Below are positions 1 through 7,662 of a DNA stretch of 41,870 nt, piece by piece. Numbering within the stretch: the first letter of the stretch is position 1; each line of letters begins with the position of its first letter. The notes beneath the pieces were generated by a model. That model had not been told where the DNA came from and did not search any database. It saw only the letters and a list, made by a program, of their open reading frames with translations. The stretch comes from AP-15 sp035570935 (lineage in GTDB: Bacteria > Pseudomonadota > Alphaproteobacteria > ATCC43930 > CGMCC-115725): positions 1 to 41,870 of the forward strand of contig DATMKU010000421.1 of NCBI GenBank assembly GCA_035570935.1, written 5' to 3'. The position numbers and the translations under genes were made by a program.

Positions 1-25
1 GTTCGCGCTTTCGCGAGAATGACGA
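1..25. repeat. Partial palindromic intergenic repeat at the window edge
   Basis: The first bases contain GCTTTCGCGAGAATGACG, closely matching the right arm of the palindromic repeat found inside the helicase gene near 10,570-10,587 (CGCTTTCGCAGGAATGAC). Only one arm is in the window, so the rest of the element is presumably to the left. Confidence 0.45.
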
Positions 26-85
26 TTAGTATCCTGATCATTTGCACTTGTTTTCGAACCGGGCACTCAAGCTTCGAGGTTTGCC

Positions 86-373
86 ATGTGGAAAATCGCA
101 AAGCCGGCAGTATTTGGAATTGGCCTGTTGCTCGCGGGCGCCGCCGGCGCGCAAGCGCAAACCGCCTATTATCCTAGTCCCGTTTGGCAGAATTACCCGA
201 CCTCCGGCTATCCGTATTACTACTCCGGCTACAGCAATCCTTATGGCTGGCCTTATCGAACTTATTTGGGTAATCCTTATCCGGCACCGTTGACGTTTTG
301 GGACCCTTATGTCTGGTATCGCCCGTATTCGGATAATGCGGGGCCAAAGGCAAGCGGCCACGGCGGATTCTGA
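86..373 (+). CDS. Small secreted Tyr/Pro-rich protein
   Basis: This 95-residue protein begins with a clear signal peptide: MWKIAK, then a hydrophobic stretch ending in an Ala-rich site (GAQAQ), with cleavage likely around residue 24-25. The mature part is very rich in aromatic residues and proline, with about 15 tyrosines in some 60 residues, mostly as PY, YY and GY pairs, and few charges. It has no cysteine and no recognisable enzyme motif. Such Tyr/Pro/Gly-rich small exported proteins are common and mostly uncharacterised in alphaproteobacteria; a surface or matrix role is only a guess. A hairpin just after the stop suggests it is transcribed alone. The function is unknown. Confidence 0.7.
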   Translation: MWKIAKPAVFGIGLLLAGAAGAQAQTAYYPSPVWQNYPTSGYPYYYSGYSNPYGWPYRTYLGNPYPAPLTFWDPYVWYRPYSDNAGPKASGHGGF

Positions 374-384
374 GCCGCCAACGG

Positions 385-420
385 GAGCGCCGCGTCCGAC
401 CGGCCGCTTGGCGCTCTCGT
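385..420 (+). terminator. Candidate terminator after the Tyr-rich protein
   Basis: A perfect 7-bp inverted repeat (GAGCGCC at 385-391, GGCGCTC at 410-416) is followed by TCGTTAT. It lies 12 bases after the stop codon of the small secreted gene and before the GH15 gene. The loop is long (18 nt) and the T tract poor, so this is only a moderate call. Confidence 0.4.
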
Positions 421-538
421 TATCGCCGATATTTCCGATCGCGCGCGAGAGGCCGCGCCAACAATGCGAGCGAATCCCTTGACCGCCGGGCCGGTTGCAC
501 CGTTGCTTTAGCGAGAGCGGCGCAAGGGGACTTTCCGA

Positions 539-2386
539 ATGACGAACCTGCGGATCGAGGATTACGCGCTGATCGGCGACTGCGGCACCGCCGCACTGGT
601 CGGACGCAACGGCTCGATCGACTGGCTCTGCCTGCCGCGGTTCGATTCGCCCGCCTGCTTTGCTGCCCTCCTGGGCCAGCCCGAACATGGGCGCTGGCTG
701 ATCGCACCCTGCGATCCCGACCCCAAAATCGAACGCCGTTATGTCGAAGCCTCGCTGGTGCTGGCGACGACTTTCGAAACCGCGGAGGGTGCGGTCGAGG
801 TGATCGACTTCTTCCGCCCGCGGCACGGCTCGCTCGACCTGGTGCGCTTGGTGCGCGGGCTGCGCGGCCGGGTGAAGATGCAGGTCGAAATCGTCCTGCG
901 CTTCGACTACGGCTATCTGGTGCCGTGGGTCGAGCGGCTGGGGGAGGGCGGCATCTCCGCCATCGCCGGGCCGGAGCGGGTGGTTTTGCGCACGCCGGTG
1001 CAGCTAATCGGCGAAGATCTGAAGACGGTCGGCGAATTCGAGATTTCAGGCGGGGAAACCGTCCCTTTCGTGCTGACCTACGGCGCCTCGCACCAGCCGC
1101 CGCCGCGGCCGGTCGACGCCGAGCGCGCGTTGCACAATGCGCTCGCCTTCTGGCGGCAATGGAGCGCGCAGTGCGCCCCGGCCGGGCCGTGGAGCGATAC
1201 CGTCAAAGGTTCGCTCGCGGTGCTGAAGGGCCTGACCTTTGCGCCGACCGGCGGCATCGTCGCCGCACCGACGACCTCGCTTCCCGAGCAACTCGGCGGG
1301 CCGCGCAATTGGGATTACCGGTATTGCTGGTTGCGCGACGCGACGTTTACCCTGTTGGCGCTGACGCATGCCGGCTATTCCGGCGAGGCGCGGTCGTGGC
1401 GCGACTGGCTGTTCCGCGCGGTCGCCGGCAGCCCGGATCAGATCCAGATCATGTACGCGATCGGCGGCGAGCGCCGGTTGACCGAATGGGAGGCGCCGTG
1501 GCTGCCCGGATATGAGGACTCGCGCCCGGTGCGGATCGGCAATGCCGCCTCGAACCAGACCCAGCTCGACATCTATGGCGAGATCCTCGACGCCTTTTAC
1601 CACACTCAATTGAACGGCCTGCCGCCGGCTGACCGGGCGGCGCCGATCGTCCGCGCCGTGCTCGATCATCTGGCGGGGATCTGGCGCGACCCCGATGAAG
1701 GGATCTGGGAGGTGCGGGGGCCGCCGCAGCATTTCACCCATTCGAAGGCGATGGCGTGGGTCGCCTTCGACCGGGCAATCAAGATCGCCGAGCGGCTCGA
1801 TGGCGGTAATGAGGGCGAGGCGGTTCAAGCCTGGCGCGAGATCCGCGACGAGATTCACGCCGATGTCTGCGCCAACGCCTTCGACCCCGAGCTGGGCAGC
1901 TTTGTCCAGGCCTACGGGTCGAAGTCGCTCGATGCGGCATTGCTGCTGTTGCCGCTGGTCGGTTTTTTGCCGCCGACCGACCCCCGCATGACAGGCACGG
2001 TCGAGGCGATCGAAAAGCGGCTGTTGCTCGACGGGCTGGTCTTCCGTTACGACACCGGCGAGGGCGTCGACGGGCTGCCGCCGGGCGAAGGCGCCTTTCT
2101 CGCCTGCAGCTTTTGGCTCGCCGACAACTACATCCTCCAAGGCCGCGTCGCCGAGGCGCGGGCATTGTTCGAACATCTGTTGTCGCTGCGCAACGATGTC
2201 GGCCTACTCGCCGAGGAATACGATCCCCGCGCCAAGCGCCAGCTCGGCAACTTCCCGCAGGCCTTCTCGCACGTTGCTCTCGTCAACACCGCCTTCAATT
2301 TGACCCGCAGCGCAGGCCCCGCCGGCCAGCGTTCCGCCCCCGACGGCAGGAGCCGCCGGCGCAGCCTTCCCGCCTCGCCGCTGTGA
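539..2386 (+). CDS. Glycoside hydrolase family 15 protein (glucoamylase/trehalase-like)
   Basis: The 615-residue protein matches GH15 over its whole length (usual length about 600). The N-terminal segment with IEDYALIGDCGTAALVG and GSIDWLCLPRFDSP is the typical beta-sandwich domain start. The (alpha/alpha)6 catalytic domain includes the family block NWDYRYCWLRDATFTL. Glu391 in WEVRG is the likely general acid, and Glu559/Glu560 in the EEYD block before GNFPQAFSH are the likely base region. GH15 enzymes are inverting exo-glycosidases acting on alpha-glucans or trehalose; bacterial cytoplasmic forms like this one, without a signal peptide, are often trehalases, but the substrate cannot be read from sequence. 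The ATG follows AAGGGGA with 8-nt spacing. The gene stands alone and faces the convergent esterase gene. The C-terminal 25 residues are a Ser/Arg-rich tail outside the fold. Confidence 0.93.
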   Translation: MTNLRIEDYALIGDCGTAALVGRNGSIDWLCLPRFDSPACFAALLGQPEHGRWLIAPCDPDPKIERRYVEASLVLATTFETAEGAVEVIDFFRPRHGSLDLVRLVRGLRGRVKMQVEIVLRFDYGYLVPWVERLGEGGISAIAGPERVVLRTPVQLIGEDLKTVGEFEISGGETVPFVLTYGASHQPPPRPVDAERALHNALAFWRQWSAQCAPAGPWSDTVKGSLAVLKGLTFAPTGGIVAAPTTSLPEQLGGPRNWDYRYCWLRDATFTLLALTHAGYSGEARSWRDWLFRAVAGSPDQIQIMYAIGGERRLTEWEAPWLPGYEDSRPVRIGNAASNQTQLDIYGEILDAFYHTQLNGLPPADRAAPIVRAVLDHLAGIWRDPDEGIWEVRGPPQHFTHSKAMAWVAFDRAIKIAERLDGGNEGEAVQAWREIRDEIHADVCANAFDPELGSFVQAYGSKSLDAALLLLPLVGFLPPTDPRMTGTVEAIEKRLLLDGLVFRYDTGEGVDGLPPGEGAFLACSFWLADNYILQGRVAEARALFEHLLSLRNDVGLLAEEYDPRAKRQLGNFPQAFSHVALVNTAFNLTRSAGPAGQRSAPDGRSRRRSLPASPL

Positions 2387-2407
2387 CGACCGGCTCGTCG
2401 CGGTCGT
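2386..2407. terminator. Candidate hairpin between convergent genes
   Basis: A perfect 7-bp inverted repeat (ACGACCG at 2386-2392 and CGGTCGT at 2401-2407, 8-nt loop) begins at the last base of the GH15 stop codon and ends 7 bases before the convergent esterase stop. It could terminate both genes, but neither side has a proper T run. Confidence 0.35.
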
Positions 2408-2413
2408 ACTTTG

Positions 2414-3370
2414 CTACGTCGCGGCCATCGCTTGGCGCAGCGCGGCGGCGCTTTCGCCGAGCGCGCGCCGCGACGTTCCGATCAGCCTGCCGTAGCGGAT
2501 AAAGCCGTGGTTGATCCCGTCATAGACCTTGAGGGTATGCGGCACGCCGGCTTGCGCGAGCGCCGCCGCCAGCCGGTGGCTGTCGTCCTGCAGCGGGTCG
2601 AGGCTGCCGACGATCAGATGGGCCGGCGGCAACCCCGCAAGGTTGCCGAGGATCGGTGCGGCGCGCCAATCCTGCTGCTGCTCCGGGCCTTCGAGATAGG
2701 TTTCCCAGATCCACCGCATCTGGGTCTGCGACAGCCCGGCGCCTTGGCCAAAGCGCTGCCATGATGGGCTCTCGCTGTCGGTCGAGTAGACGCCGTAGAT
2801 CAGCAGCATAAAGCGCACGGCACCGAGCCCCTCGTCGCGCAATGCCATCGCCGCGGCGAGCGCCAGATTGCCGCCGGCCGAATCGCCGCCGACCGCGAGC
2901 CGCGTCGGGTCGATGCCGAGCCCGGCACCTTCGCGCGCGGCAAGCCGGATCACCGCCACCATCTCCTCGAACGCTTTTGGGAAACGGTGCTCGGGCGAAA
3001 GCTTGTAGTCGACCGACAGCGCCGCCGCCCCGGATTGCCGCACCAACTCGCGCAGCATCGCGTCCCACGAGGGCAGGCTGCCCTGCATAAACCCGCCGCC
3101 ATGAGCGTAAACGATCAATGGCGGCCGCTCGGCGTCGTCCGGCAGATAGAGCCGGCACGGCACCTGCCCGTGCGGGCCGGGAAGGCTGATGTCACGCTCG
3201 TGCTTTAGCGGCGCCGAGCCTTCCCCGAGAAACGCGCCGACCCGGTCTTGCGCCGCGCGCACCTCGGAGAGCGGCGCCTTGGTGCGGTCGGGCACCACAT
3301 ATCCGCCGCGCTGCAGCAATGCCCCCGCCGCCAGAAGCTCGGGATCGACCCAGGGTGTCGCGTCGCTCAT
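2414..3370 (-). CDS. Alpha/beta hydrolase (hormone-sensitive lipase family esterase)
   Basis: This 318-residue serine hydrolase has the HSL-family oxyanion-hole motif HGGG at residues 90-93 and the nucleophile elbow GDSAGG (Ser164). A later LDPL acid motif and the NHGF histidine complete the triad. HSL-family enzymes hydrolyse short acyl esters; the physiological substrate is unknown. No signal peptide is present, so it is probably cytoplasmic. The start was set at MSDATPW because GGAG lies 7 nt upstream; the frame is open further upstream (to 3418), but that extension has no good ribosome site. It is divergent from the small secreted PsiF-like gene and convergent with the GH15 gene, so it is probably monocistronic. 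Confidence 0.9.
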   Translation of the reverse strand: MSDATPWVDPELLAAGALLQRGGYVVPDRTKAPLSEVRAAQDRVGAFLGEGSAPLKHERDISLPGPHGQVPCRLYLPDDAERPPLIVYAHGGGFMQGSLPSWDAMLRELVRQSGAAALSVDYKLSPEHRFPKAFEEMVAVIRLAAREGAGLGIDPTRLAVGGDSAGGNLALAAAMALRDEGLGAVRFMLLIYGVYSTDSESPSWQRFGQGAGLSQTQMRWIWETYLEGPEQQQDWRAAPILGNLAGLPPAHLIVGSLDPLQDDSHRLAAALAQAGVPHTLKVYDGINHGFIRYGRLIGTSRRALGESAAALRQAMAAT

Positions 3371-3590
3371 CGCCATTCTCCGATACTTGGGTGCCGCCGA
3401 TTTAACCCCGTCGGCCAACCGCGCCGCAACCCCGATCCCACCGGGTTTGCGGCAGGCGTACGCCGGCGGGTTCCCGGTCCGCCCTTTTTTGCCATTTAAT
3501 AAACAGGACTATCTCCCCATTTCGTCAATCGAGCGTCAAAACGGGGCCGGCGTCAAAACGGGGGCCGGCGTCTACACAAGGGGGCGTTTG

Positions 3591-4049
3591 ATGATGATCC
3601 GCTCGGCTGTGGCATCGGTCATGCTGGTGATCGCCGTAATTGCGCTCGGCGGTGTGCCACCCGCGCGGGCGTTGTCGATGAAAGAGTGCAGCGCCAAGTA
3701 TCAGGCGGCACAGCAGGCCGGGACGCTCAACGGCATGAAATGGGCCGATTTCCGCAAGACGCAATGCGGCGCGGCCGGCCCGCAGGCAGCCGCAACACCT
3801 TCCGCCGCGAGCCAATCGCCGCCAACCGTTGCCTCGAACAAGAGCAAACCACCGATGCCGGCCGGCAATGCCGTGTTTCCCGCCGCGGTCTCGACGAAAT
3901 ATTCCGGCGAGACTGCAGGAAAGGCGCGGATGCACACCTGTCTCGACCAATACCACGCCAATAAAACCGCCAATGCCAATGGCGGGTTGCGCTGGATTCA
4001 AAAGGGCGGCGGTTACTATAGCGAGTGCAGCAAGCGCCTCAAGGGCTAG
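3591..4049 (+). CDS. Small secreted protein with PsiF-like CSAKYQ...CG motif
   Basis: The 152-residue product starts MMIRSAVASVMLVIAVIALG and has a signal peptide cut after PARA. The mature N-terminus reads MKECSAKYQAA, then LNGMKWADFRKTQCG, a block seen in many small exported rhizobial-type proteins that resemble the PsiF (phosphate starvation-inducible) repeat. A Pro/Ala/Ser linker follows, then a C-terminal region with two further cysteines (HTCLDQY, SECSKR) that could form a disulphide in the periplasm. The ATG was chosen because AAGGGGG lies just upstream and a signal peptide begins there; the frame is open further upstream, but that part is Arg-rich noise. The role is unknown; the PsiF resemblance is by motif only. 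Confidence 0.75.
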   Translation: MMIRSAVASVMLVIAVIALGGVPPARALSMKECSAKYQAAQQAGTLNGMKWADFRKTQCGAAGPQAAATPSAASQSPPTVASNKSKPPMPAGNAVFPAAVSTKYSGETAGKARMHTCLDQYHANKTANANGGLRWIQKGGGYYSECSKRLKG

Positions 4050-4081
4050 TCGGGCGCTTTGCCCGGCGCGCAGCGGTGCCG

Positions 4082-5251
4082 CTATCCCATCCCGAGCCGC
4101 GCCGAGGCGAGGCGGGCGCCCTCGGCGAGCGCTGTAAGCTTAGCCCACACGACATCCTCGGCGACGCGGCCCATCCCGGCCGAGGTGTCAAAGCCGCAAT
4201 CGGTGCCGGCGATGACGCGGTGCGGGTCGCCGACGATTTGCGCCACCCGCTCGATCCGGTCGGCGACGGTTTCGGGGTGCTCGACAAAATTGGTCAGGCT
4301 GTCGATGACCCCGGCAACGAGGATCTGGTCGTCGGCGAGCGGTTGCTTTCCAAAGACCTTGTATTCGTGCGCGTGGCGCGAATTGGCGAAGGGCAAGAAA
4401 AACGCGCCGACCTTGGCCTGCTGCAGGATCGGCAGGATGTCCGATAGCGGCACGTCGCTGTCATGTGGCCCTTCGTAATTGCCCCAGCAGACATGGAGCC
4501 GCACTTCTTCGCGCGGGATGTTGACGAGGGCGGTGTTGATCGTCGCGACGACGCGCTCGACAAAACCAAGAAAGTCGGAGAGCGGCCGGTCCTGATAGGA
4601 GAGATGGCGTTCGAGCGCCAGGTCGGGGCAGTCGAGCTGCAACAGAAAGCCGGCGTTGACGATGGCTTCGTATTCCTCGCGCAGCGCAGCACCGAGGTCG
4701 TCGAGATAGGCCAACTCGGTCGGGTAATGCTCGTTTTTCATCGCACCGGCGATGATGCCGGGCGAGGGTGCGGTCAGGAACGGCTCGACGAATTGCGTGC
4801 CGGTGTCGGCGAGGGCGGCGCGGAAATCCCCGCACTCGGCCTCGATCGCCGCGCGGCCGAGATAGCGCACCGGCCCGATTGCTTTCGGCGGCCCCATGTT
4901 GCTGACCGCCTCACGCGCGGCGAGCTGCTCCTCCATGATCCGGCGGAACACCGGATAGCGCAGCGCATCGGCGCGGGTGCGGCGCTGCCAAGACCCGCCA
5001 AACCCGCTCATCCGGTGGCGGATGTGCAGGAAAAAGCCCTCGCGCTGCTGTTCGCCGTTGTTGCCGATATCGACGCCGGCTTCGGCCTGTTTGCCGACCA
5101 CCCAGCGCAACGCCTGCTGTCCGAGCCGGTCGAACTCGGCGGGGTCGATCGATTCGCCGCGCGCTCGGCGGATCAGCAGCCGGGTCAGCTCCGGTGGGCG
5201 CGGCAGGCTGCCGGTGTGGGTCGTCAGAATCCGCTCCTCGCTGCGGCGCAT
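4082..5251 (-). CDS. MetE C-domain / epoxyalkane:CoM transferase-like zinc protein (paralogue 1)
   Basis: This 389-residue protein belongs to the UROD/MetE-like TIM-barrel family and corresponds only to the catalytic C-terminal half of cobalamin-independent methionine synthase. Zinc ligands of the family are present: His253 and Cys255 (HVC) and Cys352 (DCGF), the His-X-Cys-Xn-Cys pattern of MetE and epoxyalkane:CoM transferase. The N-terminus carries the usual THTGSLPRP block. Family members activate a thiol on zinc and transfer it to an alkyl group; the acceptor here is unknown. Without the MetE N-terminal half, an ordinary methyl-folate MetE role is not certain. ATG follows GGGGAG with 8-nt spacing. 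Two close relatives lie at 12,321-13,469 and 15,014-16,198. Confidence 0.88.
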   Translation of the reverse strand: MRRSEERILTTHTGSLPRPPELTRLLIRRARGESIDPAEFDRLGQQALRWVVGKQAEAGVDIGNNGEQQREGFFLHIRHRMSGFGGSWQRRTRADALRYPVFRRIMEEQLAAREAVSNMGPPKAIGPVRYLGRAAIEAECGDFRAALADTGTQFVEPFLTAPSPGIIAGAMKNEHYPTELAYLDDLGAALREEYEAIVNAGFLLQLDCPDLALERHLSYQDRPLSDFLGFVERVVATINTALVNIPREEVRLHVCWGNYEGPHDSDVPLSDILPILQQAKVGAFFLPFANSRHAHEYKVFGKQPLADDQILVAGVIDSLTNFVEHPETVADRIERVAQIVGDPHRVIAGTDCGFDTSAGMGRVAEDVVWAKLTALAEGARLASARLGMG

Positions 5252-5391
5252 GGTCGCTTCTCCCCTGATAATCCAGTTGTTTGCGCACTCTACCGCGAAA
5301 CCGCCGGCATGCCATCCCGCTCGATCGCGAACAATTGCTTGCCACCGGCGCGACCATCCCGTAGCCTTGGGATCCTTTGGCGCAACAACTG

Positions 5392-5405
5392 AAAGGAGGT
5401 GATCC
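5392..5405 (+). promoter_or_regulatory. Perfect 14-nt Shine-Dalgarno sequence
   Basis: AAAGGAGGTGATCC is the exact reverse complement of the typical alphaproteobacterial 16S rRNA 3' end (GGATCACCTCCTTT). It sits just before a GTG that opens a 23-codon frame. Such full-length complementarity is far beyond the 4-6 nt used by the other genes in this window. Confidence 0.7.
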
Positions 5406-5406
5406 T

Positions 5407-5478
5407 GTGTCTAACCATAAACCGCGGTCGTCCGCTGCCGTGACCAGGATCCCCGCTTCTGTGGAGATCCGCGCCTGA
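5407..5478 (+). CDS. Putative 23-residue leader peptide or small protein
   Basis: A GTG directly after the perfect Shine-Dalgarno sequence opens a frame of 23 codons (MSNHKPRSSAAVTRI...) ended by TGA at 5476-5478. The product would be basic at the N-terminus with no membrane segment. About 50 bases downstream is a GC-rich hairpin with a T-rich tail, so this looks like a short self-contained transcription unit, or a leader upstream of the aminotransferase at 5727. No function can be assigned; either the peptide or the act of translating it could matter. Confidence 0.45.
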   Translation: MSNHKPRSSAAVTRIPASVEIRA

Positions 5479-5530
5479 CTGAAGGCGACGGCGCGCGGCC
5501 GCGATCGGCCGCCGGTATTTGGGTAAAGGA

Positions 5531-5560
5531 GGGCCGCCCCGCGGGGTGGCCCTTCTCGTT
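5531..5560 (+). terminator. Rho-independent terminator-like hairpin
   Basis: GGGCCGCCCC (5531-5540) pairs with GGGGTGGCCC (5543-5552) with one G-T wobble and a 2-nt centre, followed by TTCTCGTTT. It lies downstream of the 23-codon frame and 167 bases before the aminotransferase start. It would either end the small unit or attenuate read-through into the aminotransferase. A smaller stem (GCGGCC 5495-5500 / GGCCGC 5507-5512) lies just before it. Confidence 0.6.
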
Positions 5561-5726
5561 TCCGAACTCAGCTTGCGCAATGCCGAGGCGCCGCGCCAAA
5601 TCCGCGAGCGGATGCGCGTCGAAAGCGCCGGCCCGCATCTCCGCGCGCCTCTCTCTACTTGGCCAGGCTTCTCCAACAGCATAAAACGAGCCCGAGGATC
5701 GGCTTTCCGTCCGAGGAGTGACCGCC

Positions 5727-7106
5727 ATGCCCGACACGGTGACGACGAATTCGCCGATCATCGCCGCCTATCGCGCCGCAACACCGGGATCGGCGGCCGC
5801 CGCCGACAAGGCCAACCATCTGTTCCCGAGCGGCATCACCCATGATTCGCGCTACATCGAGCCCTACGGCGTTTACATCACCCGCGCCAAGGGGCCGCGC
5901 AAATGGGATGTCGACGGCAACGAATACGTCGATTATTTCGGCGGCCACGGCGCGCTATTGCTCGGCCATTCGCACCCCAAGGTCGTCGCGGCGGTGCACG
6001 AGCAGATCGAGCGCGGGACGCATTACGGCGCCAGCCACGAGACCGAGATCGCCTGGGCCGAGTGGGTGCTGAAGCTGGTGCCGTCGGCCGAGCGGGTGCG
6101 CTTTACGTCGTCGGGCACCGAGGCGACATTGATGGCGGTGCGGCTCGCCCGCGCCTTTAGCGGCAAGTCGAAGATCATCCGCTTCAAGCATCATTTCCAC
6201 GGCTGGCACGACCACATGACCTCGGGCTTCGCCAATCATTTCGACGGCAGCCCGACGACCGGCGTATTGCCCGGTGTCGCCGGCAACGTGTTGCTCGCCG
6301 AGCAGAACGACGCCGACGGGCTCGCGCGCCTCTTGGAGCAGCATGACGACATCGCCGCGGCGATCCTCGAGCCGACCGGTGCGCATGGCGCGCGGCTGCC
6401 GATAGACCCGCAATTCCTGCACGCGCTGCGCGAACTGACCCGCCAACACGGCGTGTTGCTGATCTTTGACGAGGTCGTCACCGGGTTTCGCGTGGCGCCG
6501 GGCGGGGCGCAGGCCGAATACGGCATCACCCCCGATTTGACGACCTTGGCCAAGATCCTGTCGGGCGGCTTGCCCGGCGGTGCGGTCACCGGGCGCAAGG
6601 ACATCCTCGACCTGCTCGACTTTCAAGTGACCAAGGCCGCCGACCGCGAAAAGATCGCCCATCCCGGCACCTTCAACGCCAACCCGTTGTCGGCCGCGGC
6701 TGGGGTCGCGGCGTTGGAGATCGTCGGCACGACCGACGCCTGCGCCCACGCCAACCGCTATGGCGAGAACCTGCGCCGCCGCGTCAACGAGGTGTTTGAG
6801 GAGGAACGGCTGCCGTGGGCCGCCTACGGAACATTCTCGATGCTCCACATCTTCACCAATCCCGACCATGTCGCGATCACGCCCACCCGGTTCGACCCGC
6901 ATCAACAATCGACCGCGAGCCTGACCGGCAACCGCCAGGCCGGCATCGTCCACAAATTGCGGCTGGCGATGATGACGAACGGCGTCGATTTCAGCGCCAG
7001 CCCCGGCGGCCTCGTCTCCGCCACCCATGGCGAGCCCGAGTTGGAGGACACGGTCGCGGCGCTGCGCAAAACCGTGCGCATGCTGAAACAGGAAGGCGAA
7101 ATCTGA
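5727..7106 (+). CDS. Class III PLP aminotransferase (glutamate-1-semialdehyde aminomutase-like)
   Basis: This 459-residue protein is a fold-type I, class III PLP enzyme. The cofactor aspartate lies in the FDEVVTGFR motif, and the Schiff-base lysine is Lys276 in TLAKILSGGLPGGA, the glutamate-1-semialdehyde aminomutase pattern. The substrate-side block SSGTEATLMAVRLARA is also typical. Length is slightly above HemL (about 430). Annotated relatives are called aspartate aminotransferase family proteins; the real substrate is unknown, and a role in haem synthesis is not indicated by the neighbours. The start was taken as ATG 5727, 8 nt after GAGGAG; a GTG at 5718 is inside that ribosome site. It lies between a small leader-like unit and a small conserved gene. 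Confidence 0.9.
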   Translation: MPDTVTTNSPIIAAYRAATPGSAAAADKANHLFPSGITHDSRYIEPYGVYITRAKGPRKWDVDGNEYVDYFGGHGALLLGHSHPKVVAAVHEQIERGTHYGASHETEIAWAEWVLKLVPSAERVRFTSSGTEATLMAVRLARAFSGKSKIIRFKHHFHGWHDHMTSGFANHFDGSPTTGVLPGVAGNVLLAEQNDADGLARLLEQHDDIAAAILEPTGAHGARLPIDPQFLHALRELTRQHGVLLIFDEVVTGFRVAPGGAQAEYGITPDLTTLAKILSGGLPGGAVTGRKDILDLLDFQVTKAADREKIAHPGTFNANPLSAAAGVAALEIVGTTDACAHANRYGENLRRRVNEVFEEERLPWAAYGTFSMLHIFTNPDHVAITPTRFDPHQQSTASLTGNRQAGIVHKLRLAMMTNGVDFSASPGGLVSATHGEPELEDTVAALRKTVRMLKQEGEI

Positions 7107-7207
7107 ACCCGCCGCGGCTGTGGATAACCAGCGAATCCGGCGGACAAGTGACGTCATCTGTGCATAAGTAAATTTCGGCTATCGGCGAAACATTGTGGAA
7201 CGCCATC

Positions 7208-7549
7208 ATGACCGGCGAGATCGACAACGACACGCTGTTCAAGATGGCGAACCTGTTTCCGGACGACACCGGCTTGCCGATGGTAATCTGGGCATCGGAG
7301 CGTGGCCACGCGCGCCACGACGTACGCATCAAGGTCAATCAATCGCACGGCACGCGAATGTTGCCGGGTAACCTCGCGACAGTCGCAGTGCGGCCCGCCT
7401 CCCGGCTGGTCGCCGGGCAATTATCGGCTGCTGACCTGCAGCTGGTCAGCCAATGGATTGCGCTGAATGAATCGGCGCTGGTCGACTATTGGGAATACCG
7501 GATCAGCACCCCCGAATTCATCCGCCGCTTGCAGAAGGTGCCGCCGTGA
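7208..7549 (+). CDS. Conserved small protein of unknown function
   Basis: A 113-residue soluble protein starting MTGEIDNDTLFKMANLF, with a compact basic-acidic core (MVIWASERGHARHDVRI) and a C-terminal helical segment (SQWIALNESALVDYWEYR). The amino-acid pattern looks like a conserved family seen in rhizobia, but I cannot name a domain. The ATG at 7208 is preferred; a TTG at 7195 (and 7193 in frame) would add five residues, and the ribosome site is weak in either case. It is 101 bases after the aminotransferase, and could be co-transcribed with it. No catalytic motif was seen. Confidence 0.65.
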   Translation: MTGEIDNDTLFKMANLFPDDTGLPMVIWASERGHARHDVRIKVNQSHGTRMLPGNLATVAVRPASRLVAGQLSAADLQLVSQWIALNESALVDYWEYRISTPEFIRRLQKVPP

Positions 7550-7662
7550 GCGCGCAATGGGGGGGGCGGGAACGGCTGGCGCTCCGGCAAGGGCGACACC
7601 ATTATAACTCATTCGGGTCCGTGGCCTGAGTCGGATACCCGCTCTTCTGTTATCCTTCCCTA

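Noticed and set aside
3533..3567. Tandem direct repeat of GCGTCAAAACGGGGCCG type
   Set aside because: Two copies only, upstream of the small secreted gene; it could be an operator but chance or local duplication is as likely.
5392..5405. Possible fragment of a 16S rRNA gene on the minus strand
   Set aside because: Only the 14 bases matching the 3' end agree; the following bases do not match the conserved rRNA sequence, so it is a Shine-Dalgarno sequence and not an rRNA gene.
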